Shown here piece by piece: positions 34,561 through 46,370 of a DNA stretch of 64,000 nucleotides. Made by a program: the position numbers and the translations under genes. This DNA is from Alentia gelatinosa (lineage: Eukaryota > Annelida > Polychaeta > Phyllodocida > Polynoidae). Under the pieces are notes generated by a model. It was not told where the DNA came from. It saw only the letters and a list, made by a program, of their open reading frames with translations, and did not search any database. Location of the stretch: the NCBI GenBank assembly GCA_950022655.1, contig OX465579.1:177763263-177827262 (forward strand), read 5' to 3'. Position 1 is the stretch's first letter. Every line of letters begins with the position of its first letter.

Positions 34561-35139
34561 TGTATATAGAGCGTGCAGGCAATAAAACAGTAATCCTAAT
34601 AGAAACATCTGGAATAATCAACAATCGAAGAAAGGGGAAAAAAGGCTGAAAACCCACTATGGCTGCATGGAGTTGTCCCTCTCCCTTCACTGCCATATAA
34701 GGAATATAGAAGGCATGGATTGACTCAGCAGCCAATGACTGCATTCAGAGAAAACCACGACCTTCACCCTGACCTCCTTACAAAGTGTTAATAGCGCCTT
34801 GGGACGGTTCTACAGTCTATAGTTGAATTTCTTGGGCCAAAGCCCCCCTTATGGCAAGCAGAAAAAAAGACATCAAAACAAAACAATCCATTAATAACTG
34901 CTCTCACCACTTGGTGGGGTTCTTTTCTACGTCTGGGGCAAGATGGCGGTGTCCATAACACAATAGCTATGCCCATTAGGCTTACGGCATACATAGAGCC
35001 CCTGAATGGACCGTGAGGTATGGCTGTATGTTCACATGGCTGTCAATGCATGCCCGAATGTGAGGATCGTGTGTCGGGGTAAATTAACTCCATCTTGGCG
35101 TTACGTCCAGTCCAGCTTCTCACTCCTCCTGTTCCCACG

Positions 35140-35215
35140 ACACCCCCCCCTCCCCCTCCCCCCACGACACCCCCTCCCCCTCCCCCCACGACACCCCCCG
35201 ACACCTCCAGGGTGT
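35140..35215. repeat. C-rich repeat with CCCACGACACCCC units
   Basis: Three units of about 25-28 bp, each CCCACGACACCCC followed by CCTCCCCCTCC. The complementary strand has many runs of four or more G, a candidate G-quadruplex. Confidence 0.85.
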
Positions 35216-35299
35216 CATGTGACCAACAGGAGCACTCTCCCAGCAGATATTTAGTGATCTTTACTAGTCTCTGCTCCAAGCCGATCACGTTGTGATATA

Positions 35300-36560
35300 C
35301 CGGAACAAGAAGTGAAGTTATATTCAGGTATCACAACAGTGGATCTGTTAAAATGATGTACAAGCTAAATCACTGATATGTTATGAGTTGTGGAAAACTG
35401 TGAGCATTAAGTGAGCTTCACAGACAATCCAGTTGTATCTTCCTCAGACTTTATCCACTGTGAAGTGAGAATCCACAGTAGATGAAACTGCCACTCGAAA
35501 ATAGATTACAAAGCACTTTTTAAATTGCTTAGAAATTAGAATATATGAAATAATGGTGTATGGGGCAGATCTTGCCGCAAACAGATTTGATTTAGAAGTA
35601 CATGAGATTTTCTGGTCACATAGGAATAGCAGGTAATAACATATTAACACAAGGCTCCTGAGTTAAAATAATGTGAACTTCAAGTACAAAGGCAAGAGTG
35701 GGGTATATCAAGGAAGTGTTGAGACTTCTTTGGGGTATAACAAGAGGACAGAAACAGACATATTGGCGCAGAAATACAAGCAGGGTGCAGGATCTATGCT
35801 TGGAGAGTGGTCACATGACCAGCACGCAGACCCTCACGTGACAGGAGACCACGTGATGCAGTGGGGGGATCGGGTGAAGGTGACTAACACCAGGGGTGAT
35901 GAGGGCGGGGGAGGGGGGGGGAGGTCAGTAAAAAGTCTCCACCCAACTCCGCACGACACATCTGATTCATCAGTATGTGTGTTTAGAGAAAAAAATATCA
36001 ATAAACTCAAATAAAATCAGATATTAATAAAAAGAATGGTAGAAAAACGAGACGGACATCTGGTTAAGTTAGATTAATAGAAAGTACGTAAATACCTCCA
36101 TATACAGATTAATGATAGGTAACTATAGATAATCATAGGTTAAAAATTTATTTCACATGAGTCCCAAAATTGTTTCCCGTTGAGAAAAAAATTCGATTAA
36201 ATCATAGATAAAGGAAAAATAAATAGATCAATAAATATATAAAAACATATACACAGATGTGTATATTCATACATAAGTACATACCTCATGATATAAAAGA
36301 AAGCCAGTAAGAAATGAATTTTTAAAAAAATTGAACGAAATCCACTCTCCTATAAACTCCCCTGATCCTCAACGAATTTCAAACCCAACACAGCGATTAT
36401 TCAGTAATCCATCACCCTCACACACTCCACCCATTCTGGTCGCCCCCTTATCTGCCCTGGAAGATCCATCAATTTGATGCTTCAGATGTTTACCTAAACC
36501 TGCCCACTTGTGTATATATAGTTTATTTTTCTGACTATACTCAATCGTTTTTTGAAGGAC
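35300..36560. other. Sequence without recognised gene
   Basis: AT-rich, with a G-rich patch at about 35903-35925. The 113-codon plus frame at 35673-36014 has no recognisable domain. No repeats with partners were identified. Confidence 0.35.
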
Positions 36561-36569
36561 CACTCTTGA

Positions 36570-37830
36570 AGTGGGCATCTGTGGGTGGTCGTAATACCCG
36601 CTGTTTTTGTCCACCCTTCATCGTGTTGTCACTCAATGCTGTGGGCACCATGGCTTGCCATCTGCAGAACATAGTGATACCTGCTGTTCTGTCCTTCCTC
36701 CATTCTGCATTCACTTATAGGTGTAGGCAACATGGCTTGCCATCTGTGGGATATAGTGATACCTGCTGTTCTTGTCTACCCTTCACCCTGCAGTCACATA
36801 GAGCTGTGAGCGACATCCTCCATTATCTGCGGGTAGCGGTAATACCTGCTGTTCTTGAACACCCTTCATCGTGCAGTCATTCGGAGCTATCTGCCATCTG
36901 CGGGACTTAGCGATACCTGCTGTCCTGTCCTTCCTCCATTCTGCAATCACTCAGAGCTGTGGGCACCATGTCGCATTAACTGCGGGTAGTCATAATACCA
37001 GCTGTTTTTGTCCATCCGTTATCCTGCAGTCATTCGGGGCTATGGGCACCATGGCTTGCCATCAGCGGGACTTAGTGATACCTGCTGTCCTGTCCTTCCT
37101 CCATTCTGCAATCACTTATAGCTGCGGGTGACATGGCTTGCCATCTGTGGGTAGTCGTAATACCTGTTGTTTTTGTCCACCCTTCATTGTGTTATTACTC
37201 TGAGTGGTGGAGAACATGGTGCGCTAACTGCGGGTAGTCATAATACCTGCAGTTTTTGTCCACCCTTCACCCTGCAGTCACTCATAGCTATGGGCAACAT
37301 CGCCCACCATCTGCGGGTATCAGTAAAACCCACTGTTCTTGTCCACCCTTCATTCTGTAGTCACCCTGAGTGGTGGGCAACATGCTTGCCATCTGCGGGT
37401 AGCTGTGATACATGCTGTTTTTGTTCACCCTTTACCCTCCAGTCACCCTGAGTGGTGGGGAACATGGCGCGCCATCTGCGGGTAGCAGTAATACCCACTG
37501 CCCACCCTTCACCCTGTAGTGACTCAGAGCTGTGGGTGACATGGCGCGCCATCTGCGGGTAGTCGTAAAACCTGCTGTTTTTGTCCTCCCTTCACCCTGC
37601 AGTCACTTATAGCTGTAGACAACATGGCTTGCCTTCCGCGGGTAGTCTTAATACCCACTGTTTTTGTCCACCCTTCATCTGTAGTCAGTCTGAGCTGTGG
37701 GGAACATGGCGAGCTGTCTGCAGGTATCAGTAATACCCATTGTTTTCGTCCACTCTTCATTGTGCAAAAAAGGTCATTCAGATCTGTGGGCAACATGGTA
37801 CGATCATCTTTTTTGCCAGTGAAAATAGGC
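36570..37830. repeat. Diverged minisatellite of about 86 bp
   Basis: About 14 units with ATGGCTTGCCATCTGCGGGT, AGTCGTAATACCTGCTGTT, TTTGTCCACCCTTCACCCTG and CAGTCACTCAGAGCTGTGGG. The units diverge by 15-25 percent by eye. Several Cys/His-rich frames (78-114 codons) are repeat artefacts. Confidence 0.85.
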
Positions 37831-37834
37831 CTTA

Positions 37835-38266
37835 TAAAGTCCGTTTCCATTGGCCAATGAAAACGGCGGAGATCTTATTATTTCTCCTAAAAGCCTGTTT
37901 CCATTGGCTGTCACTAATCTACAGTCAGGAACCACAGACAGGCCTTAATACCAGGGACACACCGAGCGAGTGAAGGCAGCGATCTCTGGAATCACCAACA
38001 CAAATTGGCGTGCATATGAGATATCATTTCATAGGAATATCTCCTGCCTATAATCTAGCATCTTGGAAGCAATAATCAGGTGATATATGAAAGAATAGCT
38101 CACATATAGGCCATTTTGTGTTGGCGATTACGGAACTATCTGCGTTTCTCGCTTGGTGTGTCTCCGGCTTTAGCTGACGCAAAATCAGTCAATGGAAACA
38201 GACTTTAAGGGGAACTCAAAAAATCTGCGCCGTTTTGGTCGGCCAATGGAAACGCGCTTATACAGG
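37835..38266. mobile_element. Family L MITE interrupted by family M
   Basis: The outer arms, AAGTCCGTTTCCATTGGCCA and TCGGCCAATGGAAACGCGC, and the core, TACAGTCAGGAACCACAGAC, define L. The right half resumes at about 38175 with GACGCAAAATCAGTCAATGG. The middle, 37945-38172, is family M (GGGACACACCGAGCGAG ... CTCGCTTGGTGTGTCTCC). Confidence 0.78.
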
Positions 38267-38507
38267 CAGGGACCTGTGCATCGACCGCTGGGAGAAGGCC
38301 AGGGCTGTCCCCTGTGTGATACACCACCAGTAGACGGGTAAAAAATGCACCTCTCACATGCTGGTACCACGTGACCACGACATGCACACCTTGTACAGAG
38401 TCCCTGTGTACTGTGAAGGGGGCTGACATCTGTTCTGTGGGCAACCTGCATCTTGTTATATCTCTATGTATAACTCCCATTTTACAATAGATATATACAC
38501 AATATTG

Positions 38508-38800
38508 ACTGGTTTCAGATACAAGCGGCGGTATGCTTCGAGGAGTTGACGCGTAGTAATATCCAAGCGTATGCGAGGATATTGCGCAGAATCAACTCCG
38601 AGGAGCATACAATATTGTATTTATTATCCAACCTTTCTGGACAAGTAGCATGTCGATATCAGTTTGTTTGGGTTATGTACTATTTTTCGGGACGCACTAT
38701 TTTTCCATATGCGCCATATCCGTATGCACCGGGTATGTGCTTACAAACTCCCTATGTGTTTTCAATGGACACTTTGTATTAGGTGGATGATAAATATGTA
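38508..38800 (+). mobile_element. Family B snap-back MITE copy
   Basis: Hairpin of TTTCAGATACAAGCGG and GAGTTGACGCGTAGTAATAT with AGGATATTGCGCAGA...TCAACTCCGAGGAGCATAC. It has a single tail unit, GCACCGGGTATGTGCTTACA. Confidence 0.75.
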
Positions 38801-38809
38801 GGCCTAATG

Positions 38810-39085
38810 TGTTCCTAATATTTATGTGACCCCTGGTACTTTTTCCCCGTATCCAACGCCTATTGAGTATTGGAAAAAATACTCAATGGGGGATTATGTC
38901 ACAAAGGTTAGCGCAATAGTCAATGTGAAGGGTGTGATAAATTCAGAAACCTATTCAAGTTTAGGGTCAGAGCTCGATCCCATCTAGTTTGAATCACTAC
39001 GTAATTTCCGCGGCTTCGCCTTTTGAATTACTATGCGATTCAAATCCGATGGAATACGAGTTTTGACCCACATTTTATAATAAAT
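38810..39085 (+). mobile_element. Family C2 MITE copy
   Basis: ATTTATGTGACCCCTGGTAC, an inverted pair around GAGTATTGGAAAAAATACTC, GTGTGATAAATTCAGAAACC and arms TTGAATCACTACG / CTATGCGATTCAAATC mark a C2 element. It directly abuts a B element. Confidence 0.65.
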
Positions 39086-39097
39086 ATATACAATGTT

Positions 39098-39710
39098 GAC
39101 TGGTTTCAGATACAAGCGTTCGTATGCTCCGAGAAGTTGAAGCATAGTAATATCCGAGCGCATGTGAGGATATTGCGTAGAGTCAACTCCGAGGAGCATA
39201 CAACCGCTTTTATCTGAAACCAGTCTATATTGTATTTATTGTCCACCTTTTCCTATCAAGTGGCGTACAGAAATAAGTTAATTTTTAGGTAGGCGCTATG
39301 CACTAATTTTCCGTATTATTTTTCTGCATGCACCCCACTGAGCATACAGCATATCCATGTGCTCCGGGTATGTAGATACACGCTCCCCATGTGTTTTCTG
39401 TGGACACTTTGTATTAGGTGGATATATCTGTATGCTCCGGGTATGTAGATACATGCTCCCCATGTGTTTTCTATGGACACTTTGTATCAGGTGGATATAT
39501 CTGTACGCTCCGGGTATGTAGATACACACTCCCCATGTGTTTTCTGTGGACACTTTGTATTAGGTGGATATATCTGTATGCTCTGGGTATGGTGATACAC
39601 ACTGCCTATGTGTTTTCTATGGATACTTTGTATTAGGTGGATATATCCGTACGCTCCGGGTATGTAGATACATGCTCCCCATGTGTTTTCTGTGGATCTT
39701 CTGTCTTATT
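39098..39710 (+). mobile_element. Family B snap-back MITE with a 73-bp tail array
   Basis: The hairpin at 39098-39224 runs from GACTGGTTTCAGATACAAGC to TTTATCTGAAACCAGTC. GCTCCGGGTATG-type tail units start at 39361, 39434, 39507, 39580 and 39653, exactly 73 bp apart. The equivalent array at 49045-49400 belongs to another B copy. Confidence 0.85.
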
Positions 39711-39739
39711 ATGTTACTCCTCAAAAGCAGATTGTGGGG

Positions 39740-40015
39740 GATTTAGAAGGAAACTCATGAGATGAAAATAACTTGTTCTGTACGCCACCACGTTTGACTG
39801 CGGTCAAACAAGGTAGAGTTCAGACCAAGTTATTTTCATCGAGAGGGTTTCTGATTTTATCTCACCCCGTATAACATTTTAATTGATAAAATAAATCAGC
39901 CAATTAACCATTGAGTACTGGGTACACTACCTTCACGGCCGTGGAGTATGAGTTCCTAACGTTAAGCCTATGGAGAAAGATATAGGGTAAGATAGAGGCT
40001 GGTTTTTACCCCATA
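39740..40015 (-). mobile_element. Family C2 MITE copy
   Basis: ACTCATGAGATGAAAATAAC, the paired TTTGACTGCGGTCAAA, TTTATCTCACCCCGTATAAC and CACGGCCGTGGAGTATGAG, then TAACGTTAAGCCTATGGAGA, the reverse order of the copy at 15384-15690. Confidence 0.72.
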
Positions 40016-40389
40016 TCAACTACTGGGGAATACTGCTGAAACTTTAAAGGTCACAGACTTGTCAATGATACAAGCTACAGACAATATGGCACCAGAGTCA
40101 AGGTCAAAGCTGACTAGATCAAAGAAGCAGAGGTCATACAGATGTCAAAAGCTGTAGCTCTTCAAGGTGAGAGAAGTACACTTCAGCGGGCAGCTCTCCA
40201 AGGTCATCATCAAAGGTGAAGGTCACTTGGCGTCTCTGAGGCGTCCTTCACTGACGGGTTCAGACTGGCACCCCGCCATCTCCACCAGACCAGGACGTAT
40301 GTCTGAGGGGACGGGGAACCAGTCAGACGGGGATTCACCGAGAGACGAGCGGGAGCAGTGTGCAGGGTGCAGTGTGCAGGGTGGGCAAG

Positions 40390-40965
40390 GTGAGGGCAGA
40401 CTGGTTCCCTGCCCAAATGTAATAAGGGACTGGTAACTACTTCTTACGTAATACCACAGAGTAGAGAGAGCTACTAGAGAATGACCTTGAACCGACAGTC
40501 ACGCCACCTCTCTTGGCTCAACATAGACTTGCACAAGTTTTTTTTCTTCTATTCTCCTATACTAGCGATTTACTACCTTCAGTGCTTTATTCTGAAGAAA
40601 TACTGCTGCTGAATGTTTTACAGCAGTCCTTGCTGTAAGGCCTGCAGGCCTATTACAAGTCCAGATAAAAAAAATGAAATAAAAGATAAAGGATACAGGG
40701 ACTGAGGCAAGTCTAGGCAGGCACTCTCCCAGCAGATCTTTTGCAGAAGTAGAGGACAGGATCTCTGTCTCAAGAAATGGAGGCGTCACCCATAATGCAC
40801 CAAAAAAATGGAACCCGTTACCTGGCCTATAATGTGACTAGGCCAGGCTTCCAGGCTAAAGGTGTAGGGTGGAGGGTAAAGGGTGGAGTGTGCAGGGTGG
40901 AGTGTGCAGGGTGGAGTGTGCAGGGTGCAGGGTGCAGTGTGCAGGGTGCAGCTGGGAGTCTGGGG
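40390..40965. repeat. Inverted copy of the 20340-20830 repeat plus a GCAGGGTG minisatellite
   Basis: GACTGGTTCCCTGCCC and GGAACCCGTTACCTGGCC are shared in reverse with the 20340 repeat. At 40862-40955 a short tandem repeat, GGAGTGTGCAGGGT / GCAGTGTGCAGGGTG, occurs, with a small related patch at about 40358-40385. Confidence 0.6.
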
Positions 40966-41171
40966 CCTGTTAAATAATTCAAGCTCGTACTTGTAGACCC
41001 TTTTCTGTACGCCAAGAAGACCCGGGGACGATGTGGGTCAACTTAATTCAACACTTACAGACGACCTTATGGACTGCTTCACAGGAGAACCTCTAACTTA
41101 TTCAACATAACCCTTCTATGAGATACAGGAAAGGGTCTCCATGTACGAGCCTAGATTATCAAACGGGCCTC
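40962..41171. mobile_element. Family I MITE, uninterrupted copy
   Basis: The ends are GGGGCCTGTTAAATAATTCA and TAGATTATCAAACGGGCC, inverted. It contains AGACCCTTTTCTGTACGCCA and its complement-like AGATACAGGAAAGGGTCT. About 210 bp. It serves as the reference for the split copies at 8300-8880 and 51643-52090. Confidence 0.8.
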
Positions 41172-41194
41172 AGGTTAGTTCAGCCTCGGGACTT

Positions 41195-41875
41195 GCTGAT
41201 AGGGCCCCTGTAGGAGAGGGAGGGAGTGGGGAGGTGGCTTCAGGTGGTTGGCACAGCTGGTATCTCCCTCATTAAGTCTACTCATCATAGATGCTCCTTA
41301 TTTACAAAAACAACCAAATAAACTCTACCTGAAGAGTTCTGGTTGACTTCTTATTAAGGTTCTGGACTAGATTACTATAACCTCAGGACTTCACATGCTG
41401 ATAGGGCCCCTGTAGGAGTGGGAGGGGGGTTGGTTCAGGTGTTTGGCACAGCTGGTATCTCCCTCATTAAGTCTACTCATCATAGATGCTCCTTATTTAC
41501 AAAAACAACCAAATAAACTCTACCTGAAGAGTTCTGGTTGACTTCTTATTAAGGTTCTGGACTAGATTACTATAACCTCAGGACTTCACATGCTGATAGG
41601 GCCCCTGTAGGAGTGGGAGGGGGGTTGGTTCAGGTGTTTGGCACAGCTGGTATCTCCCTCATTAAGTCTACTCATCATAGATGCTCCTTATTTACAAAAA
41701 AAACCAAATAAACTCTACCTGAAGAGTTCTGGTTGACTTCTTATTAAGGTTCTGGACTAGATTACTATAACCTCAGGACTTCACATGCTGATAGGGCCCC
41801 TGTAGGAGTGGGAGGGGGGTTGGCTTCAGGTGGTTGGCACAGCTGGTATCTCCCTCATTAAGTCTACTCCTCATA
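41195..41875. repeat. 195-bp tandem repeat (about 3.5 units)
   Basis: ATAGGGCCCCTGTAGGAG occurs at 41199, 41401, 41596 and 41791. The last intervals are exactly 195 bp with almost no mismatches (for example one A-for-C in a run of A's). Each unit contains AAGTCTACTCATCATAGATG and TTCTGGTTGACTTC. A recent duplication. Confidence 0.9.
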
Positions 41876-42064
41876 CACGTAATCACGTCTAATAACTACC
41901 AGTAATTAGTACAACATGGCGCGGGGATGTCCTGAGTATGACACCTGTCAATCAGAAACAGGTCGTCACAGGTATGTAGAGTAATGCACCTGCCTCACTA
42001 GCGGCATTCAGCAAGAGTCCAATACAAAGCGACAAGTGTCTGTAGAATCGTTATAGCTACTCAA

Positions 42065-43335
42065 TACTCAACAGACAGGGGGAACGAGGGAGACAGCCAG
42101 AGAGGGAGGGAGACAGAGAGAGAGACAGAGAGACAGACAAGCATAGAGAGAGAGAGAGAGAGAGAGAGAGGAAACAAAGAGAAACAGAGAGACAAGAAGA
42201 TAGAGAGAGGCACCGAGGGGCAGATGGAGGCAGAGAGAATGAGAGGCGGGCGGAGGGGGGGGGGGGGGGAACAGCGAGACAAAGGGAAAGAGAGAGGTAA
42301 AGAGTAAAAGAGGTACAGAGTGAGAGAGATAGAGAGAGATAGAAAGTGTGAGAGAGAGAGGAGTGTGAGGAAGAAAGGGAGCGTATGGGGTATTAGGGGG
42401 AGGGATCGAGAGAGAGACAGAGACAGAGAGACAGAGACAGAGACAGAGAGAGACAGAGACAGAGATAGAGACAAACACGTTGAAAAAAAGCAAATCAAGG
42501 TTATCCTGGAGATAGAGTGAGAGAGATAGAGATAGATAGAGGGGGAGTGTGAGAGAGATAGAGGTAGAGAGAGGGGGAGTGTGAGAGAGATAGAGATAGA
42601 GAGAGGGGGAGTGTGAGAGAGATAGAGGTAGAGAGAGGGGGAGTGTCAGGGAGATAGAGATAGATAGAGGGGGAGTGTGAGAGAGATAGAGGTAGAGAGG
42701 GGGGAGTGTGAGGGAGATAGAGATAGATAGAGGGGGAGTGTGAGAGAGATAGAGGTAGAGAGGGGGGAGTGTGAGAGAGATAGAGATAGATAGAGGGGGA
42801 GTGTGAGAGAGATAGAGGTAGAGAGGGGGGAGTGTGAGAGAGATAGAGGTAGAGAGAGGGGGAGTGTGAGGGAGATAGAGGTAGAGAGAGGGGGAGTGTG
42901 AGGGAGATAGAGGTAGAGAGAGGGGGAGTGTGAGAGAGATAGAGGTAGAGAGAGGGGGAGTGTCAGGGAGATAGAGATAGATAGAGGGGGAGTGTGAGAG
43001 AGATAGAGGTAGAGAGGGGGGAGTGTGAGAGAGATAGAGATAGATAGAGGGGGAGTGTGAGAGAGATAGAGGTAGAGAGGGGGGAGTGTGAGAGAGATAG
43101 AGGTAGAGAGAGGGGGAGTGTGAGGGAGATAGAGATAGAGAGAGGGGGAGTGTGAGGGAGATAGAGGTAGAGAGAGGGGGAGTGTGAGGGAGATAGAGGT
43201 AGAGAGAGGGGGAGTGTGAGAGAGATAGAGGTAGAGAGAGGGGGAGTGTGAGAGAGATAGAGGTAGAGAGAGGGGGAGTGTGAGAGAGATAGAGGTAGAG
43301 AGAGGGGGAGTGTGAGGGAGAGACAAACACGTAGA
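42065..43335. repeat. GA-rich minisatellite, about 36 bp units
   Basis: From about 42505 to 43325 the unit is GAGAGAGATAGAGGTAGAGA followed by GAGGGGGAGTGT (34-36 bp), about 23 units with A/T and G/A variants. 42065-42500 is less regular GA/CAGA sequence with a G-run at 42255. Long Ser-Leu-Pro frames on the minus strand (up to 473 codons) are artefacts. Confidence 0.94.
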
Positions 43336-43439
43336 GAAAAACCCAATCAAGGCTATCCTGGCGGTAACGCAGTACGCCTGATGGGAGGCGGCGGGCGGCT
43401 GGCGGCTGGCGGCGGGTACAAGGTTCTGTGAAGGACTCA

Positions 43440-43505
43440 GTGGTCGGCCCGGGGGCGGGGGGGGGGGGGGGGAGGCAGCATACCACCACCCCCCCCCCCC
43501 CGGCG
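43440..43505. repeat. Poly(G) run followed by poly(C) run
   Basis: A G-rich run at about 43449-43472 and a C-run at about 43488-43501, separated by about 15 bp. The two could fold as a hairpin or G-quadruplex. It is also a likely site of sequencing length error. Confidence 0.85.
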
Positions 43506-43689
43506 TGCTCTGTGAGTACACGAGACCTCCACGCCTAAACCAGGCCTAATGTGAGGTCAGTCTGAGGCTCAGGGACGCAGCCAAGCCTAACTTCTCTCCC
43601 GACTAGAGTTATAAAACTGGCGCACTGATATTGGCATCATGTCGAGGAGCACCGTGTGTGTTTTAGTGACTGACCTTGTGAATATGTCA

Positions 43690-44540
43690 CAGAGGGCGTG
43701 GTGGGATGGGAGGATAAAACCAGATTAAAGAAAAAAACAAACAAGTTCTGGTCGAATTCGTCGTTCTCCGCGAGTTTGATGTGGATTGATATGAACGAGG
43801 CGACAGCCGAGTGAATATCACATAGCATTCAAACGAGTTGCTCTTTCTCACTTCTTTTACACCACAGGTGTGGTGATCGTATCTATTTGAAGACTTAAGG
43901 CTGAGATCTCACCCTTACACAATTATCTACCACTGCTGGGGATGAAGGAGAAAGATGGCTGTACACCACATAGACATGGTATGAGAAGGACTGGACTTTG
44001 ATATAGCAGTCATTCTACCACTGCTGGGGATGAAGGAGAAAGGTGGCTGTACACCACATAGACATGGTATGAGAAGGACTGGACTTTGATATAGCAGTCA
44101 TTCTACCACTGCTGGGGATGAAGGAGAAAGGTGGCTGTACACCACACCACATAGTCATGCTGTGAGAAGGACTGGCCTTTGATATAGCAGTAAGTCTACC
44201 ACTGCTGGGGGTGAAGGAGAAAGGTGGCTGTTCACCACACCACATAGACATGGTATGAGAAGGACTGGACTTTGATATAGCAGTCATTCTACCACTGCTG
44301 GGGATGAAGGAGAAAGGTGGCTGTACATCACACAACATAGACATGTTATGAGAATGTCTGGTCTACCACTGCTAAATAGTGCTGTATTCATCTCACCCCC
44401 TGTACACATTAAAAGAATGGATGACACACAAGATATAGACCATGGAGAACGGACTGCAATACTCGTAGGGGCATGGAGAACTAGTTCCGATGTTAAGCCT
44501 ATGACAGACAAAAATACCAGGGGTGAGATAATGACCCGGT
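43690..44540 (-). mobile_element. Family C1 copies flanking a family J array
   Basis: 43690-43850 is a C1 copy in reverse (ACAAGTTCTGGTCGAATTCG, GATATGAACGAGGCGACAGC). 43857-44360 is J: a TTTTACACCACAGGTGTGGT head and five TACCACTGCTGG units at 43928, 44015, 44104, 44197 and 44290 (87-93 bp). 44390-44540 resumes C1 in reverse (CATCTCACCCCCTGTACACA to TTAAGCCTATGACAGACAAA), so J may have entered a C1 element. Confidence 0.65.
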
Positions 44541-44904
44541 CTGAAAGGGTTAAGTTGTACCCACCGCCCTTGGAAAGCACCGTGAATAATGCCAGGTTTA
44601 TTTACGTTGGAAATCGTTGGGAATACCTCCCGTGACACTCCTACCACTGACAACACTGTATATCTTAAAGATATCCAAGCCCGCAGAACAGCTGCTTTTT
44701 GAGGTATTCCCGCGAGGAAGGGACAAATAAAAAGCTCATATTGGACTCGGAGATCTGCTGAGGTATTCCTCGTGTCAACATTCCGCGGACGTGCGATTCA
44801 GACATGCACCTGTGAGGGTGAGAGTGTGTACGGAGAAGTTCTGATAAACACACACAGATTTACAAACACCTGAATGTACAAATAACCCCGACTGTCGGAA
44901 ATAC

Positions 44905-45285
44905 TTAGTAGAAACCAAACGAGAGTTAAACTTGTCAATGTTTATGCCACGATGGGCAGGTTGAGTATTACTACACGAGGCGTTAGCCGAGTGTAGTGAG
45001 TAGCAGACCTGACCAGAGTGGTATAAACATTGAGAAGGCTAACTCGAGTTTGGTTTCGTATTTATCCTACCCCATCTCACCGATATGCAGAGAAAACTTT
45101 GTAATCATCCATGTTAGTAGCGTGTTGACACTCATCAAAGGATGGCCACATTTATCAATACTGCCGGATCTACTTTCATTATCTCGTCCCTGGTGCATAA
45201 ACAGCACTTTATTCAATGCTCTGTCAAATACATTGAGTCAATGTTAAACCTATGTTATTTTTTATTAGGGGTAGGATAAAGGAGG
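44905..45285. mobile_element. Family D snap-back MITE copy
   Basis: Arms AACCAAACGAGAGTTAAACT and GGCTAACTCGAGTTTGGTTT, with a loop TATTACTACACGAGGCGT. TATCCTACCCCATCTC lies at about 45067 and GGGGTAGGATAAAGG at 45268. It matches 29565-29960. Confidence 0.75.
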
Positions 45286-45429
45286 GAGCATTGGTAGATT
45301 TCTTACCCCTCATCTCAACCTCCATAGTCTTAACATTTCCTGGCTGATAATGACAGAACATGCAATTACTCTGTGCCCTATAGTATCTGAGGCATTGTCC
45401 TAACTACAACAACATAGGGGAGCTTTTTT

Positions 45430-45810
45430 TATGCCCAGATACTCTGCCTATTTAGGAAGAGGTTATCTGCAAATACTGAACCTTCACTATCTGCCTGCCA
45501 GCTCTGTGACATTGTTATGGTGCAAAGTCCAGCATCTAGTGTCTTTGAGGACCAGGACCAATCACTACAGACTGAACTACCTCATTCTCTGACTGGTGTT
45601 TGACATATTTGGACCTTCCAAGGGTAGTTGTAGAAATGGATGGTTGGCTGTTTGCCAAGTGGGCTACAACAATTAACTCACAGATGGGACAAAACCAAAC
45701 CTTTTAATTGTTAATTTGATTATAATTCCACACTCAGTCATAGATGATGAACATGCCATTTGTTCCTAGTTCTGCCTGGTATTATCATAGTTGTAAACCA
45801 AGATCTTATC
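45430..45810 (-). mobile_element. Family K repeat copy (diverged)
   Basis: AGGACCAGGACCAATCACTA, CTACCTCATTCTCTGACTGG and ATAGATGATGAACATGCCA follow the order of the K insertion at 32020-32420 with moderate divergence. Confidence 0.6.
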
Positions 45811-46240
45811 ACATTAATCTGACTGGGGAAGCTGTGGGATGTTAAGAAGTACCACCAGGTGGACCTGAATCAAATCCAATGAACTTCAACCGTTAACTAC
45901 CCCAGTAACCCTGTTTCTGTACTTAGATTTAGATATTGTTTTGTAAACTTGAACACCTCACACAGGCACAGAGAAAGGTGGATAGGGTTCAGAATATAAT
46001 GAAATTCAGAACCAAACTAATCACTATGTGTATATCATAACGATCACCGTAATTGATACTTATGGCACCTTATTATTACTCTTAGATTTAGAAAATTAAT
46101 CAACGCGGGCTAGGCATCAATAGTTAATAAGCTGGCCACCAGGGGAGGGCTGGTGTGTGGACGCTGGCGTTCTTGTTGCTATGGTTACAGCTCCCATGTT
46201 GGCGTCAGACACGTGAAGTCAAGACAACTCACGAGTTGTT

Positions 46241-46370
46241 CGTGTGATCTCGCGTTATCTCGTGCGATCTCGTGTGATCTCGTGCGGTCTCGCGCGATCT
46301 CGTGCGGTCTCACGCGATCTTGTGTGGTCTCGTGCGATCTCGTGTGGTCTCGTGCGATCTCGTGTGCTCA
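46241..46370. repeat. 10-bp CpG-rich minisatellite (13 units)
   Basis: Thirteen consecutive decamers of the form CGTGCGATCT (variants CGTGTGATCT, CGCGCGATCT, CGTGCGGTCT) with no length change. About one unit per helical turn, each with one or two CpG sites. Confidence 0.95.

Noticed and set aside
36566..37451. Cys/His-rich frames that look like zinc fingers at first sight
   Set aside because: The spacing follows the 86-bp repeat and does not match any zinc-finger pattern.
42068..43521. 473- and 291-codon Ser/Leu/Pro frames
   Set aside because: They read through a GA/CT minisatellite. Low complexity, no start context and no domain.
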